Positions 20,906 through 32,517 of a stretch of DNA of 64,000 nt are shown piece after piece (position 1 is the first letter of the stretch; each line of letters starts with the position of its first letter). The notes under the pieces are model-generated. The model was not told the DNA's origin. It searched no databases and was given only the letters and a program-made list of their open reading frames with translations. This stretch comes from Buxus sempervirens (taxonomy: Eukaryota > Streptophyta > Magnoliopsida > Buxales > Buxaceae): the NCBI GenBank assembly GCA_947561395.2, contig OX387185.1, forward strand, positions 43,782,602 through 43,846,601, given 5' to 3'. The position numbers were made by a program, and so were the translations under genes.

Positions 20906-21644
20906 AAAGTTGTACGGCCTTAGAATAATCCCTATTAAAGATCAGGTTGAATGAAGTTACAAGTGTTGTAGTACATGGAAGGAATTTTGTTGATTATATA
21001 ACAAATGACCGCTATGACTTGCATTGGTTTCTAGTTCAACATTGTTATATATGATGGATCTCATATGTGGTACACTGAACCATAAGTGTTTTTCCAAAAA
21101 TAAAATGTGCACATGTATGGTTTGTTTATTTTAAACCCATAAGAGTCGTTTTTACGAAAAACAGTTTTTTTGAAGTAAAATGTTTTCAATAGCAAAATAA
21201 ATGTTTTGTTTTGTTTTCATGGGTGCATGGGACAAGTGGGAGAATGTTAGAATATTAATTAATATTCATTAAAGTATCCCACACACCCCATGACATTCAA
21301 TTAATTTAGTATGGGTTTAATGGTTCAGTTTTAGGGAGTTGTTATTATGAGTTAAAGTGAGGGGTTAAAAATTCAATTAATTTCCTTGATGGTTAGGAAA
21401 CTATATTATATAAAAGTGGAGAGACTTTAAGGGTTCTCACCTACAACAACAATAGTGTGTGCCTCAAGCCATCGTGAGACACTTTCAGGAAAGTTGTTAG
21501 GGTGATCATTTTCTCTCAAGGCAAGATTATTTTCTGCAATGGATTCAGGTATGTTTTAATACTTATTACATGTTAAAGTATGTGAGATTTGTGTAATTCA
21601 AGATCCTGTATGATGTAATGTTTATATAATAATTTTACAATACA
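20906..21644 (+). repeat. copia 3' untranslated region, PPT and 3' LTR
   Basis: After the CACTA target duplication the copia tail continues. A purine tract AAGTGGGAGAA (21234-21244) directly precedes TGTTAGAATATTAAT at 21245, a typical copia LTR start. A TATATAAAA box lies at 21407-21415. The LTR end is uncertain; TTTTACAATACA at about 21644 is my best guess because the 5' LTR is not in the window. Confidence 0.7.
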
Positions 21645-23551
21645 ACCATACGAAATCTGCTCAAACGTATTAAAATTGATGCAAGGTTACTTTGAGATAC
21701 AACTGGGTATTAATAAAAATAGGTTTAGGGTGATATGGTCTTTGATGAAAAATGTTTAATTAAAGAACAAGGAAAAAAATGAAATGGATCAATGAGCTGA
21801 TATGGAGGTGTCCATTGGGCCACTCTTTAAATTTATGTTGTTTTTGATAATAAATATGGAGTTAGATTCCCAAAAATGATAAGTCAGCTGGATGCTTGTT
21901 GATTATAAAAATGATTACCATAATTAAATTTATTTCAAAATTACAAAAATTTTCGTTAAGAAAACCACAAGGAAGGGCACAAACGTTTTCAATCGTAGCC
22001 GTGTAACACAAGACCTCCCATTTTGATACCATAATAAATACACCAAAAAGTTTAAGTTGATAAAGACGCATGTAACTATGTATATCAAAGTACCCAAATA
22101 CAATATGTTAACATAACATTCTTTGTTAACATTCTGATCATAATGTGTAATGACAAGTGCCAAGACATTTGAGACCACAACATTACACGCCACATGAATG
22201 CACACTTCCTTTAATGGAGATCATGTGGAGCTCTTATGTGCACTTTTATTTACAAATTCCATACCTGTCCGCACTTTTATTTAGAGCATCCACACATGAC
22301 CATGACATATATGTTACATGTGTATTAAAAAAGAAAAGATGTGAACCTTCAGTGGCTTAACATAATTTCTTTTATTACACTTGGTACAATACCGTGAAAG
22401 CTCCAAATATTCCAAATTAATAAAAGCGCTGTGTATATTTTATTGGGCATCCAACGTGATTCCTAGATATTGTGAGAAACAAAAAAACGATAGAAAGAAT
22501 CAAACAAGAAGAAGACACAGAGATTTTACGTGGTTCATCCCAGAATAGGGGTAGTCTATGGCCGCTGGTGCTGTTTCACTATGATTTTAGAATAGTTGAA
22601 GCTTACAAGGATAAAACAATACGAAGGGAAATATAACCCTAATATAATGGAAATATCCGCTAGCTGTGGCTAGGTGTCCAGTATAATCAGGCTTCACAAA
22701 ATTCAACACATTTTGGATGATCTCTTGGGCCGAGCCCACTCTAGACTTGTACCTGACTAACTGACTAAGTGTTACTTAATTTCCTGATTTCTAAAAAGGT
22801 ACAGGATGTAAACACAGGTTCCTACGTTGATGGTTTTGCATTTCTACCATGGCTTTTTCACCGCCATTGGAACCGACTAAATTACAGTTTCCAATGAGCA
22901 ACCACTAAGTTAAAGTTGGAAAGCACGCCCTCGTGTTCTAAGCTCTTAATTCCCAACGTTTATTTATTGTTAATGGCGGTGTGAGTCATTCCTCCAAGTA
23001 CTAAATCACTTGCCCCATGTTCCTTCAGCTCTTAATTTCATGCTCATGCTTCTTGGGAGACTACCCATACTAATCACCAGCAACTTTCTTGACAATAAAA
23101 AAACCTCAACAAGAATCTTCCAGGTTTTTTTCCTTGGTTGTAGAGCTGATTTGGCACCTTTCTTTAGAGAAAACAGATTGCTTTCACAGTTTAGATCTTT
23201 CGCGTAATCTTTTCATAGACAAAGCTAATGATCCCACTTGGTGAACAAATGTTGAAAAGGTTAGAAAGTTTATTTTGTCTTTGGTTACATCCACGGCACC
23301 CAACACAACCCCACATCCTCCCTATTTTTTCTTTTGATCACTACGTGACTCCTTCCTTTTCTTGGATAAGTACCAAGTAGGGTCATGTATTTTTTAAAGT
23401 GTATGTACAACTTAGCTAGGATGAAGTAAGGGAAAATTTGAACCTTTATCAAAATAAATAAATTTAGTGATATTTTACTGTTACATCCCAATCCTTCCAA
23501 AAATACCCTTATAAAACTTGATCAAAAAGTTATATGTACAAATAAATCAAA
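21645..23551. other. non-coding stretch, no gene seen
   Basis: Short frames only, none recognisable. Around 22466-22830, a segment with GAGATTTTACGTGGTTCATCCC resembles a plant LTR-type repeat I recall, but boundaries could not be found. Confidence 0.5.
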
Positions 23552-24084
23552 GGGAAAATTGGTTTTAAGTGGTACTTTTTCAAAATAATTTAGATTCAAT
23601 CGCCAAATTCTTATTAATTGAGATTTAGTAATACTTTTTTAAAATAATTGAGAATCGGTGTTATTTTTACTGTTAATGAAGAATTTTTTCTGAAAATACC
23701 CTCAAAAAGAATTGCAAACCTTACTCATAACAAAATGAGTGAAAAGGTTTTCAAAGTATTTTGAGGATATTTGTGGAAGAAATTCTTCGAGAATAGTAAA
23801 ATGGCATTGATTCTCAATTATGATAAAAAAGTATCACTAATTCTAAATTACCAAGAATTATCTCATTGAATCTGAATTATTTTGAAAAAGTATCACTAAA
23901 AGCTAATTTCAAATCACTTGCATAAGTATAACTAATTGAGAATCAATGCCATTTTACTATTCTTGAAGTAGAAACCTATAACTAATTTCAAAGTATTCTG
24001 AGGATATTTAGAAGTAGAAACCTAGAACTTTGCTGACTAAATTTTATTTCTTTTCAAAAAGTATAGCTAAAACTTAATTTTCCC
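23552..24084. mobile_element. foldback MITE, GGGAAAATT termini
   Basis: Ends GGGAAAATT and AATTTTCCC are inverted. Within it, about 150 bp at 23560-23707 is the reverse complement (roughly three quarters matching by eye) of about 23759-23910; the intervening loop also pairs (CCTTACTCA / TGAGTGAAAAGG). No clear target duplication was found. The termini resemble the Mutator-type MITE at 39855-40189. Confidence 0.65.
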
Positions 24085-24469
24085 ATGAAATAAACTCTTC
24101 ACACTACATATCAGTTAAAAAATGCTAAGACATGCAGTAAAATCTCGGTACCGCAAGAAAGGATGGTACCAAAGGCAAGTTGGGGTAGCTGTCAATAGAA
24201 AAAGCCTGTAAATATCCCTAAAAACTTGAGTGTTCATAGAAACCCTAGTCTGTGAGAGGCAAAACTTCGAGACAAATGACCCATCCATCTCTTCCATTCA
24301 ACACAACCGTACACCCCACTCCTCGGCTGCAACATTTTTCACACCAACCCAAAAAAGGCAAGCGTTGAACACTGCAACTTTACAAGGTTCCCCATGTCCG
24401 ACGTGTAAACTACAGAAAAACAGAAAAAAGTAGAAGATGGAACCCTATCTTTGACTTGGAGTTGAACTC

Positions 24470-24478
24470 TTTATAAAG
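24470..24478 (+). promoter_or_regulatory. TATA box of the RGF-like gene
   Basis: TTTATAAAG lies 75 nt upstream of the ATG at 24553, a normal plant spacing once a short 5' UTR is allowed. No closer TATA-like element is present. Confidence 0.55.
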
Positions 24479-24552
24479 CTAAATCGTGTTGACAGTGCTT
24501 CTTCTCTTATGCTCTTGAACAAAGCATAACCAAGGAGGAAAGAAACACAAAG

Positions 24553-25168
24553 ATGGTGACTGTAAGGCTTGCAAGTCTTTTACTAGGGTTTCTCTTCACT
24601 ACGCTTACTCTTAGGGACTCTACACCGCATACACATCAAGGTAGATGCCTCTGTTCAATTACTTTTCCAGAAAATTAAACTAGGTTTCTTACCTGTCTTA
24701 TTTTTCTTTCACAGCTATGGGGACGATGATGGTGGAGGACAGGAATGGGCAGCGCACAGCAAGCAAAAGGAATGAAGCATATTTTGAAACGGTAGGGTAT
24801 GATTTTTACGAGCATGATCTTGGTTGTCGTTTCAGAAAGCTGTTCCCCTAAAGCAGATGTGTTTCCAGGAATTATTTAACGCTGTTCCAGCTGCCGCTAC
24901 TGCTGAGAACAGAAGGTTTGGTGGAAGGAAAATGGTGGTCGATCATATTCAGAAGAAAGAGGGAGGTTTTAATGGAGTGACCTCAAAGATATCAGGTGCA
25001 GCTCATTCTGTTGGAAAGTATTATAGTGAAGGGAAGGGGGATTCCATTGTACGCTGTAAAGTATCTTATAAGAGTGCTCTTGCACTGAAAGCCATTAATA
25101 TGGCGAGTTTTAACATTTTTAATGCTGATTACCATAGTCCGAAACGCCATCCACCTAAGCATAACTGA
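24553..25168 (+). CDS. RGF/GLV/CLEL-type secreted peptide precursor, isoform ending in exon 3
   Basis: Encodes a precursor of a small secreted signalling peptide of the root-meristem-growth-factor family, normally processed and Tyr-sulphated in the secretory pathway and sensed by RGFR receptor kinases. Exons: 24553-24640, 24715-24791, 24836-25168 (165 aa). The first 20 or so residues (MVTVRLASLLLGFLF...) form a signal peptide. The very C terminus is DYHSPKRHPPKHN followed by stop, matching the family core DY...P..HPP.HN with the sulphatable DY. The second intron would be only 44 bp (24792-24835), short for a plant; an in-frame alternative uses GT at 24732. Without splicing there, the frame meets TAA. 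Exons 4 and 5 downstream offer a different end (next entry). I am confident of the family, less so of exon 2. Confidence 0.8.
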
Positions 25169-26167
25169 GGAAATTCCATGAAGGCCTTAAACTAGCTTTT
25201 CCTTTATTTCCTTCTGTATATATCTCTAGTACTGAAAGATGTAAGAAGAAAATTCTGGATATTTAAAGGAATTTTCGTACTTTGGTATTCAACTTCTTGT
25301 GTTTATGAGTTTTGCTTTTCAAGTACATGGCGCTCTACAATGGTCAATGATGTATGATGCTTGCTTTGATTATTATTATTATTTTCTGCCTTCCTTATTG
25401 TGCCAAATTCTGCTGGGATAAGAGTGATTGTGGCAGAAGGTGGCTTATGATTCAATTTGAATTTGTTTGTCTGGATGCAGGAAAGTATAATAATGCTATG
25501 AAGAAGTCCCTTGACACTTTTCAGGACAACCAGAACAACCAGGTCTCTCTTTCTCTCTCTCTCCCTATCTTTGTGTTGTGTGTGTTTGTGAGAATGTGTG
25601 CGTGTGCCTGTATGATGCGTACACAGTACTGGCGGCTACAAAATTGCAAATGGCTGCGCTTTCTTGAGTTCATTTCTAGCTCAACAAAATCGTGCACGCA
25701 GAGACAGCAAAAACACATTTACCAGAATAAATCTAGACATTAATGCATCAAAGATAGAAGAGCTTGAGTCAGAATGTAATGTAATTACCTTATCAAGATC
25801 TCTTGTTGCCTATTATTCCAACCTAACATGAATCTCTTTAAAATTTGCCCAGAATATTGACAGTAAGTTTGAGCCGAAGACGATGAACTCTACTGTCACA
25901 GAAAATTCAAATACTCAGCCAGTTGATCTGCCAAACACCAACCAACACAACTCCAAAGATTCCAAGGCTACTTCAAGGAGTTGGAGCATGGAATGTACTT
26001 CGAAGTCCAAAAAACCTGTCTCTCAAGAATACCCAGTTGAGAAAATTGAATCAGAAAATCTTCTTGAAGATGCCGCTAAAATTGTTAGTTTGATGCACAA
26101 GGATTATAAAGGACACGGCGGGCCTCGTCGAAAACCGCCTATCAACAATCATGAGCCCTTGGATTGA
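24553..26167 (+). CDS. alternative product of the same locus with a second RGF/GLV-like C terminus
   Basis: If GT at 24996 is used as donor inside exon 3, exon 3 ends at 24995 and joins 25481-25542 (acceptor GGATGCAG) and then 25853-26167 (acceptor TTGCCCAG). Phases fit at both joins, giving 233 aa. The new C terminus contains DAAKIVSLMHKDYKGHGG and then PRRKPPINN followed by HEPLD: a DY start and a PP-x-N end like family members of the RRKPPIHN kind, with a five-residue extension. The region before it is Ser/Thr/Asn-rich, as in RGF propeptides. It could instead be the remains of a second tandem gene; phase agreement and good acceptors favour one gene. Transcript data are needed to decide. 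Confidence 0.6.
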
Positions 26168-26445
26168 GATGTGAAACCATGGTTACGTTTTTTGTTCACA
26201 ATTTTGCCACCAAAGGGAGAGAAGTCCCGTACCTTTTCTTATAGAAGTTTCTTTTTTTCTTTCTCCTCTGCCTGGTTATAAAGGCAAGAGTAGTAAGGCA
26301 GGTTAGGTTTTCTGGTGCAATACAAGGAAGTGGAGGAAAAGCTGACATATTGTACATTTAAGTATATCTTTGTAGTCCCTTTCTTTCTATAAATTAAGTT
26401 GGTACTTTATTAAGAAATGTACATAATTTTGCTTATATCAGTAGT
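26168..26445. other. RGF-like gene 3' flank
   Basis: AT-rich sequence between the stop at 26167 and the GDSL fragment, with no reading frame of note. Confidence 0.4.
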
Positions 26446-26791
26446 AATGCCGCCGAAATCTATGCCGTAAGGTTTAAAATTTGCTCTCGCCGGTGTCTCG
26501 GTAATTGTTGTTTCCGGGATCGACCGCAGAGTCACCGAATACGTATAATGCTGGTACGATTTGTTCTGCTGTACGTTTTCCATCGACCTTAAGATCCAAA
26601 TGCAAATCGTAAGGGATGGTTGGCAACATTACGTTGTTCTCCATTGGCTCACTGATCTTCTGACCCATGCCTTGCTCTAGTGACGATTTAGAGGGCATAG
26701 ACGCATCCGTAGTAACGACCTGAGGATTACGGGATTTCACCGACGATTGGAGGAGAAGACAGAGGAAGAAGAGAGAGATAGAGTTACTCAT
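26446..26791 (-). pseudogene. GDSL esterase/lipase fragment, exon 1 only
   Basis: On minus it starts MSNSISLFFLCLLLQSSVKS (signal peptide) and reaches the block I motif YVFGDSAVDPGNNN with the nucleophilic Ser. Shortly after, one frameshift produces TAA at 26474-26476 where other copies read ANFLPYG; the shifted frame then restores PYGIDFGG, and homology ends near 26446, before the exon 1 splice site. Exons 2-5, including blocks III and V, are absent. The sequence upstream (about 26792-27040) matches the promoter of the intact copies. It cannot make a working enzyme. Confidence 0.88.
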
Positions 26792-27040
26792 CTTCTTTTG
26801 CCTTCTCCTCCCAAAGGTACGTACTGTAAAGGAGAAGAATCGAGTACACAACTGCAGGAATCCTGTATGGTACCAGTGGGTATTTTAATCAAATCAGATA
26901 CACCCAATTCGGGGTTTTCTTTCATGGAAGCAGCGCTGTAGACGACGTCCATTGTTTCAAACTTGTGGCCGGATTTGGGCCAGCCAGGGCCGCCACAATA
27001 TATTTCGTTATTTAACGACAATCTCAATTTGTTACATGTT

Positions 27041-28390
27041 GCAGCCAAAATGACGTGTTAGCCGGTGGTTCAGCCGCACTAAACTCTCTCTTAATAACCC
27101 GTGATGATCTTGTTGCAATCTTACTCCACTGCGTAAGGGTGCCCCTATTGAGGGGTCTCTCTCCAAACGGGTTTCTCTGAGTAAGGGGTTTCTCCGCGTA
27201 AGGGGTTTCTTTGCAAAAGGGTGTCCCTTCGAAGTGGTTTCTCTCCAAAGGGGTTTTTTTTGAGTAAGGGGTTTCTTTGCAAAAGGGGTTTCTCTGCGAA
27301 GGGTTTCTCTCCGCTAGGTTTCATGTGAAGGAGGCTGCATCCGCTATCTTTTAGGGTTTCTATCCGCTAGGGTTTCTGATTTCCTTTGCTAGGTTTCAAG
27401 TTAGCTCCACAAAGGAAGGGAGCAACGTGCTGATTTGTAAGGAGGTGTTGAATACAAATTTTAGCCGTGGTGGTGTTTACCGGGAAGATGGAAACCCAGT
27501 TCTGTAGAGTTTGCGGAGGAAGATGACGCCGATGCTAACGATGACGACAACCAGGCCATGTTTGGTCTATTTTTGACCGTCAGGACATACCGGCTGGGTG
27601 GCTGCTCTCTGTATTTGACTGCCACCTTCCTATTTTTAGGTCTTCTGTTTGGGGTTCCTTGAAAATCCTGGAGTACCGATGGTTAGCCTACTGTGCATGT
27701 GCTGCCTTATAATCTTGATCGCCATTTCTGGTAGATTGATGAAGTTTTTTGACAGCTCTAGCGAAAGGATTCTGGTCCCCAAGCAGGGTGAAACTGGCGA
27801 AGATGGCGGTCTTTTTTTGGTTTTTTGGTTTAGGTTTTGCTCTTGTAGTATGGTGTTTTCATGTTTTTGTCCTACTCGATGCAGGGGTGCTTTGCTTCCA
27901 TTATCCAAATTACAGTTGTTAGTTGGAGAATTTCTCGGTTCACTAAAACCTCATATGTTGGTTATCTCATCTTTGATGCTAATGCCTTTTCTCCCTTTAT
28001 TGGGACATTTAATCCGTGTTGATACGGATCCTCTGTTGGAACTTACCCCTGTTCTTCAAGTGGTTTCATGTAGCTTTGGCTATAAGTCTGACCTTTTATC
28101 TCCACTTTTATTTGTTGTAGCCTGTTTGTTCATGCATGGTTTATGGAATGATATTCTCTTAGGTGTCACTCCATATAGTTTAAAATAAAAATGGCACATA
28201 TATGACGTGTGTGTGAGTGCATGTTAGTACACTGTGTCCTAACTAAATGAGTCAAATCGACTTGGTCCAACTGGATTTAGTTGGGTTAGGCCAATTACCT
28301 GGCAGAATCTCCAGATTGTGCACGTAAGTCTTGGTCGCATGGGTGGCTATGGATCGTCACTGTCTATTTGGGATGCAACGTCTCATCTAG
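27041..28390. other. non-coding stretch with a minisatellite
   Basis: Contains the repeat at 27125-27330. A 179-codon frame at 27649-28188 is hydrophobic but unrecognisable and is not called as a gene. Confidence 0.4.
27125..27330. repeat. degenerate minisatellite, about 20-bp unit
   Basis: Around eight to ten loosely similar units built on GTAAGGGGTTTCTCTGC / GCAAAAGGGGTTTCTTTG. TTTCT within each unit is the best conserved part. Confidence 0.7.
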
Positions 28391-28628
28391 TTGGGTTGAA
28401 ATCGTCTGCCACTGGGTTGGTGTGAAAGACGATGCAACTATTGTTGGATGCTGCTACGTGTAGCATCCAATGACAGCTGTTACTTCAATGTGAAATGTCG
28501 TTGAGGTGACATTTCTTTCACATTGAAAAATATGAAGTGAGCAGCTGTTGTTGGATGCTACACGTGACAGCATCCAATGATTGCTGCATCGTCTGCCGCA
28601 TCAACCCAGCGGCAGATGATTTCATTCC
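28391..28628. mobile_element. hairpin-forming MITE, 238 bp
   Basis: The left half is the inverse of the right half: TGAAATCGTCTGCCACTGGG (left) pairs with CCAGCGGCAGATGATTTCA (right). Inner palindromes TGGATGCTGCTACGTGTAGCATCCA and CAATGTGAAATG.../...CATTTCTTTCACATTG are also present. The direct repeat CATCTAG flanks it (28384-28390 and 28629-28635). A single-stranded copy would fold into one long hairpin. Confidence 0.75.
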
Positions 28629-28939
28629 CATCTAGCTTGATTCTTTATATTCAATGGGGGCCCACCCTAAGATAAGTCAAAACCACAGGTAATAATCAGT
28701 AGTAAATAAATACACCGTTGGTAATTTTTTAATTATCTACAATCAATAGATAGTAAAAGTCCGGCTAATAATTTCCTTTTTTTTTTTTGTTTTGCCTTTT
28801 ACATAGGCGAGTATTTTTACAGCTAGCAGTTGATATTCATCGGCAGTAGAAGGTCTTAACCTAAGACCAATAAAGCCAAAAAGCCTATCCAAAAGACTAA
28901 AAAGATATTAACCTAAGACACCATCTTATAGGGAATCTC

Positions 28940-30400
28940 AATTTAAAAATTCATTTCCACTTGCCAACATTGTGGTGTTGTAGGTCACATAAGACCTAAG
29001 TATTGGAAATTGAATGATTATTCATGGCACTCTCCTCCTAGACAATCCAATGTACTTGTCTAAAGAAGTCAAGGTGTTAACACATAAAACTAGGTTTTTT
29101 CAGATAACTAGTTTTCTTGACTAAGAAATCCTCTTTTACTTGACAAGTTTGGGTGAAGAAGAGTGATTTGATTCCTCTTGCTTGATAGGATAGGGGAAGC
29201 ATGCATTATATCCTTGTTTCATGCTTATCTTGTCTTTTGGAATGCATGTTTCTCTTTTTGTTTTTATTTTCTGATTTTTGTTCTTGTTTTAGGATAGCTG
29301 TTTTTGGTTTTCAACTTATCAGAAAAATACAAAAAGATTTTCAGTTTTTGTTTAGGTTGTGTTTTTGGTGATTTGTGTTATGGGTATATTTTGAGAAACA
29401 ATGAATTTTTAATTATTTTGGGAACTAGTAGCTTGAAAAGATTGTTTTACAAAACGTATCCCAATTGCCTCATATAAATGCATAAGGGATTGACTAATCA
29501 CTTAGTGTATTTTTGCACTCACATTAACATCCCAAATAAAATTCAAGGATGCTTAATCATATGGGTGAGTGTTTGGATAGGGAATCATGGATTTGCTCAT
29601 ATCAACCTAGAGTTAAATTGATCTTGAGTTAGTGTTGACCTATACTAAAAACCCCAAAAATTGAAAAAAAAAGAAGAAAAATTTAGAAAAAGAGCAATAA
29701 AGATCTCCTCCATACATGATTCTATATCCTTACAGAAAAAGGAAAGTGATGACAAATTAATGGGGAGTAAGTATTACAAAATTATAGGTCCTAGTATCCT
29801 GTAGTGGAGTTTGATTTTTAAATTATAGGAAGATGTGAGTATAACTTATGGTTTCATGTATATAGCTCAATCCTCCTCACCAGGTTAAAACTTTAAGCAA
29901 ACTTTGTTGTGTTTGGCTTTGCACGTACACGCAAGTACATTTAGTGTTTTCGTTAAATAGTTGTGAAGTTATTTGGGCTTATTGGTTTGAGTTTTGTTAA
30001 AACTTGATTTTTGGCTGAAAAAGCCCTCAAAATGTTGAAAATTTTGAGTTTTCAGAAAATTATGCTTGACACATATTTCAGCACATGTTTTGAGTGTTTT
30101 AGGATGTGTTTGAGGTGTTTTGTAAGAAAAATTTTGATTTTAGAACAATTTGTTTAAAACTTGCTGATCTTTGGATTCTCCTTGCAAACTATTGATTCAT
30201 GCATCTCTTTGGATTTTTGTCCATTCAATCATGCATATTGGCCTACCTTCCTCTTTGAGAGCTCATTGATTTGTTATTCTTATATACTTTTCTCTTTTAT
30301 CTATTCCATGATAAAAAAAAAGGGGAGTAGGTTAAGGGGAGATAGACTTAGGGGGATAGATATCATGGAGTTGTTTAGCGTTGTTTGAACCTCATTATAA
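28940..30400 (+). mobile_element. decayed Sirevirus-like copia relic
   Basis: At about 28950-29018 a frame reads KFISTCQHCGVVGHIRPKYW, a gag zinc knuckle of the kind I recall from Sirevirus-type copia elements, with the last Cys replaced by Tyr. Further on, GATGACAAATTAATGGGGAG (about 29748) and AAAAAAGGGGAGTAGG (about 30314) resemble the purine motifs of such elements. No long frame survives and the ends are unknown. Confidence 0.45.
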
Positions 30401-30963
30401 TTATGGTCATGATATGAGATGTTAGTTCTTATTGATGCCCATGTAATTAATTATTGGGATCATTAATTGTTAGAAGACTTATGCATGTCTATTAATTAAA
30501 TACTTGTCTTTAATTAGTATGTAGCAAATATTGAATTCTGTTGTACGTGCTATACTTCCACCAAAAAAAAAGTTGTACATGCTATACCTATTTACCCCTC
30601 GGAGGTGTAATTGGAGTCTAAAACGTATTTTTTAATTTTTAAAATTAACTAAATTGGGAATAGAAATTACATTTTTGTAGAATATAGAAATTAATGATAT
30701 TTTAGATGTTTTCATTGACTTAACCATGTCTTATATATTTTGTATATATATGTGCAGTGTGCCCATGTCAACCGCTATTAATCAAACTAAAACATAGCAG
30801 AAAAGAATTAAAAAAAAAATCAAATGGAAGAAGGCAAAAAAGAAATAGATGTCCTCCAAAGAAAGTACATGTATTCCAATTACAATCAAATGGAGATGCC
30901 TGGGAGCAAATGTTCCAAATTTATTATAACTTCTTGACGGTAACAAGCCAACAACTTTGATAT

Positions 30964-32517
30964 TTAAGCTTTAATCAGTTGTTGAATATTCATTGGAGAG
31001 CAAAAAGATGACTTATTGAAGCAAAGTCCTATTACTGCTTCATTGGCAGCTTGAGTTGGGTGAACTGCATCGAAGTAGATATGCTGATCTCTGTGTCCGA
31101 CTACTTCTGCGTTGGGAGGACAAGGTGAAGTCCCAGCTCCACAACATGGGTTCTTTACGTCCGTTATTCCTGTAAGAAAATTATAAGATCATTTGGGAAA
31201 TTAACAATATGTTTTGTGCCCTATTTTAATATATCGATCTCACCATATTTTCTGGGGTTCATTTCTGTCACTTCATGGAAGATCTTGAAACTATTCATGC
31301 GAACGAAGATGGATCCTGGAAGCCTGGTTTGTAGGTTCTGGATCATTACAGAAAATTGGGCATCATAAAGGGAAGATAGCTTGTTTAACCATTCTACGCA
31401 AAATCCTTTGTGTTTAACTGTGTTTCTTGCAGATGGTACACATCCGGCCTTGCCAAGGTCGTTAACTAAGAACTTCCTTGCACCTAGTTGATATAGTCTC
31501 TGAAAAGACAGAAACAATATATTTGAGCATTTGCAGTAATCAAGACTAATTATCAGCTCAAACAATTAATCTCTTTTATCATTTCATCTGTAAGTCACCG
31601 AATTGAGCATTTAATTACCTGTATGCGTTTGGCCAATTCATCAGTGAGGTGTTTAGCAAAAGTCTCATTGGTGTAACTCTTGGTCGATGTCACATTAGGG
31701 AGGAGGTAATTGAGAAAGACGTCATTGGACCCAGCTTCGACGAAGAAAATCGACTTGGACAAGTAATCCGAATGCTCTTTACGACTGTTAAAGTGTGTTG
31801 GTAGATCGTTCTTTACAGTGCTTTCGAAGAAATCGATTTGCTGGTCTAAGCACAAGCAGTCTCCCTGATTATACAACAAAAAATATAAATGGTAAGAATT
31901 AATGAACACAAAAGAAAATAAAAGGTGAGGGAAGGATTTCTTAATTACCTCCGTTTTTCCGGTTTCAGGTAGAATGCCACAGGACCCAGATGCATAATTC
32001 ACACCAGTAGTGACATTTTTCCTCTGAGAATCCAAAAGTCCCAAGTATGGTGGTGGATATGGTAGCCCAAGCTTTCGACCTGCAACCGTAACCAAAACCA
32101 ATTCGAATGCCAAGTACTTATGAAAGACTCTATATTTCGTATCACCTTATATCACTCACCTAGAATGTCTGCCATGGTTTTGCCATTAGTGAATCTACCA
32201 GTTGGAATGCCTAAGAAATCTACGCCGTAAGGTAGAAAATTTGCCTTTGCCTTGGTGGCTAGAAAATTGTTATTGCCGGGGTCGGTCAAAGAGTCGCCGA
32301 ATACATATAATGCCGGTACGATTTGCTCTGAAGTACGATCTCCGTCGATCTTGACATCCCAATCCAAATCGTAAGGGACGGTGGGCTTCTCCCTGGCAAA
32401 GGGCAGTGGTTTCGTGGGCACATTTACATCCATAGTAGTGACAGCCTGATCATGGGATTTCACTGACAAAGAGTGAAGAAGAAGACAGAAGAATAAGAGA
32501 GAAAGAGAGTTACTCAT
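30964..32517 (-). CDS. GDSL esterase/lipase, complete five-exon gene (398 aa)
   Basis: A secreted SGNH-type ester hydrolase; substrate unknown. Exons on minus: 32517-32160, 32079-31949, 31864-31619, 31499-31244, 31169-30964, all with GT-AG borders and matching phases. Met at 32517 begins [16 protein letters not shown], a signal peptide; an upstream in-frame ATG at 32589 would spoil it. Block I is [14 protein letters not shown] (catalytic Ser), block II contains SGSCGILP, block III AGSND (oxyanion-hole Asn), and block V FDAVHPT (catalytic Asp and His). Length and exon number are usual for the family. The protein ends [11 protein letters not shown]. No defect is visible, so this is the cluster's most ordinary copy. 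The gene at 36516-38024 is a divergently arranged paralogue. Confidence 0.93.

Noticed and set aside
22466..22830. Possible LTR fragment around GAGATTTTACGTGGTTCATCCC
   Set aside because: The motif resembles a common plant repeat, but I could not find ends, target duplication or a second copy in the window.
27649..28188. 179-codon hydrophobic frame on plus
   Set aside because: No recognisable domain, no introns or homologue recalled, and it overlaps an opposite-strand frame; membrane-like composition alone is weak evidence.
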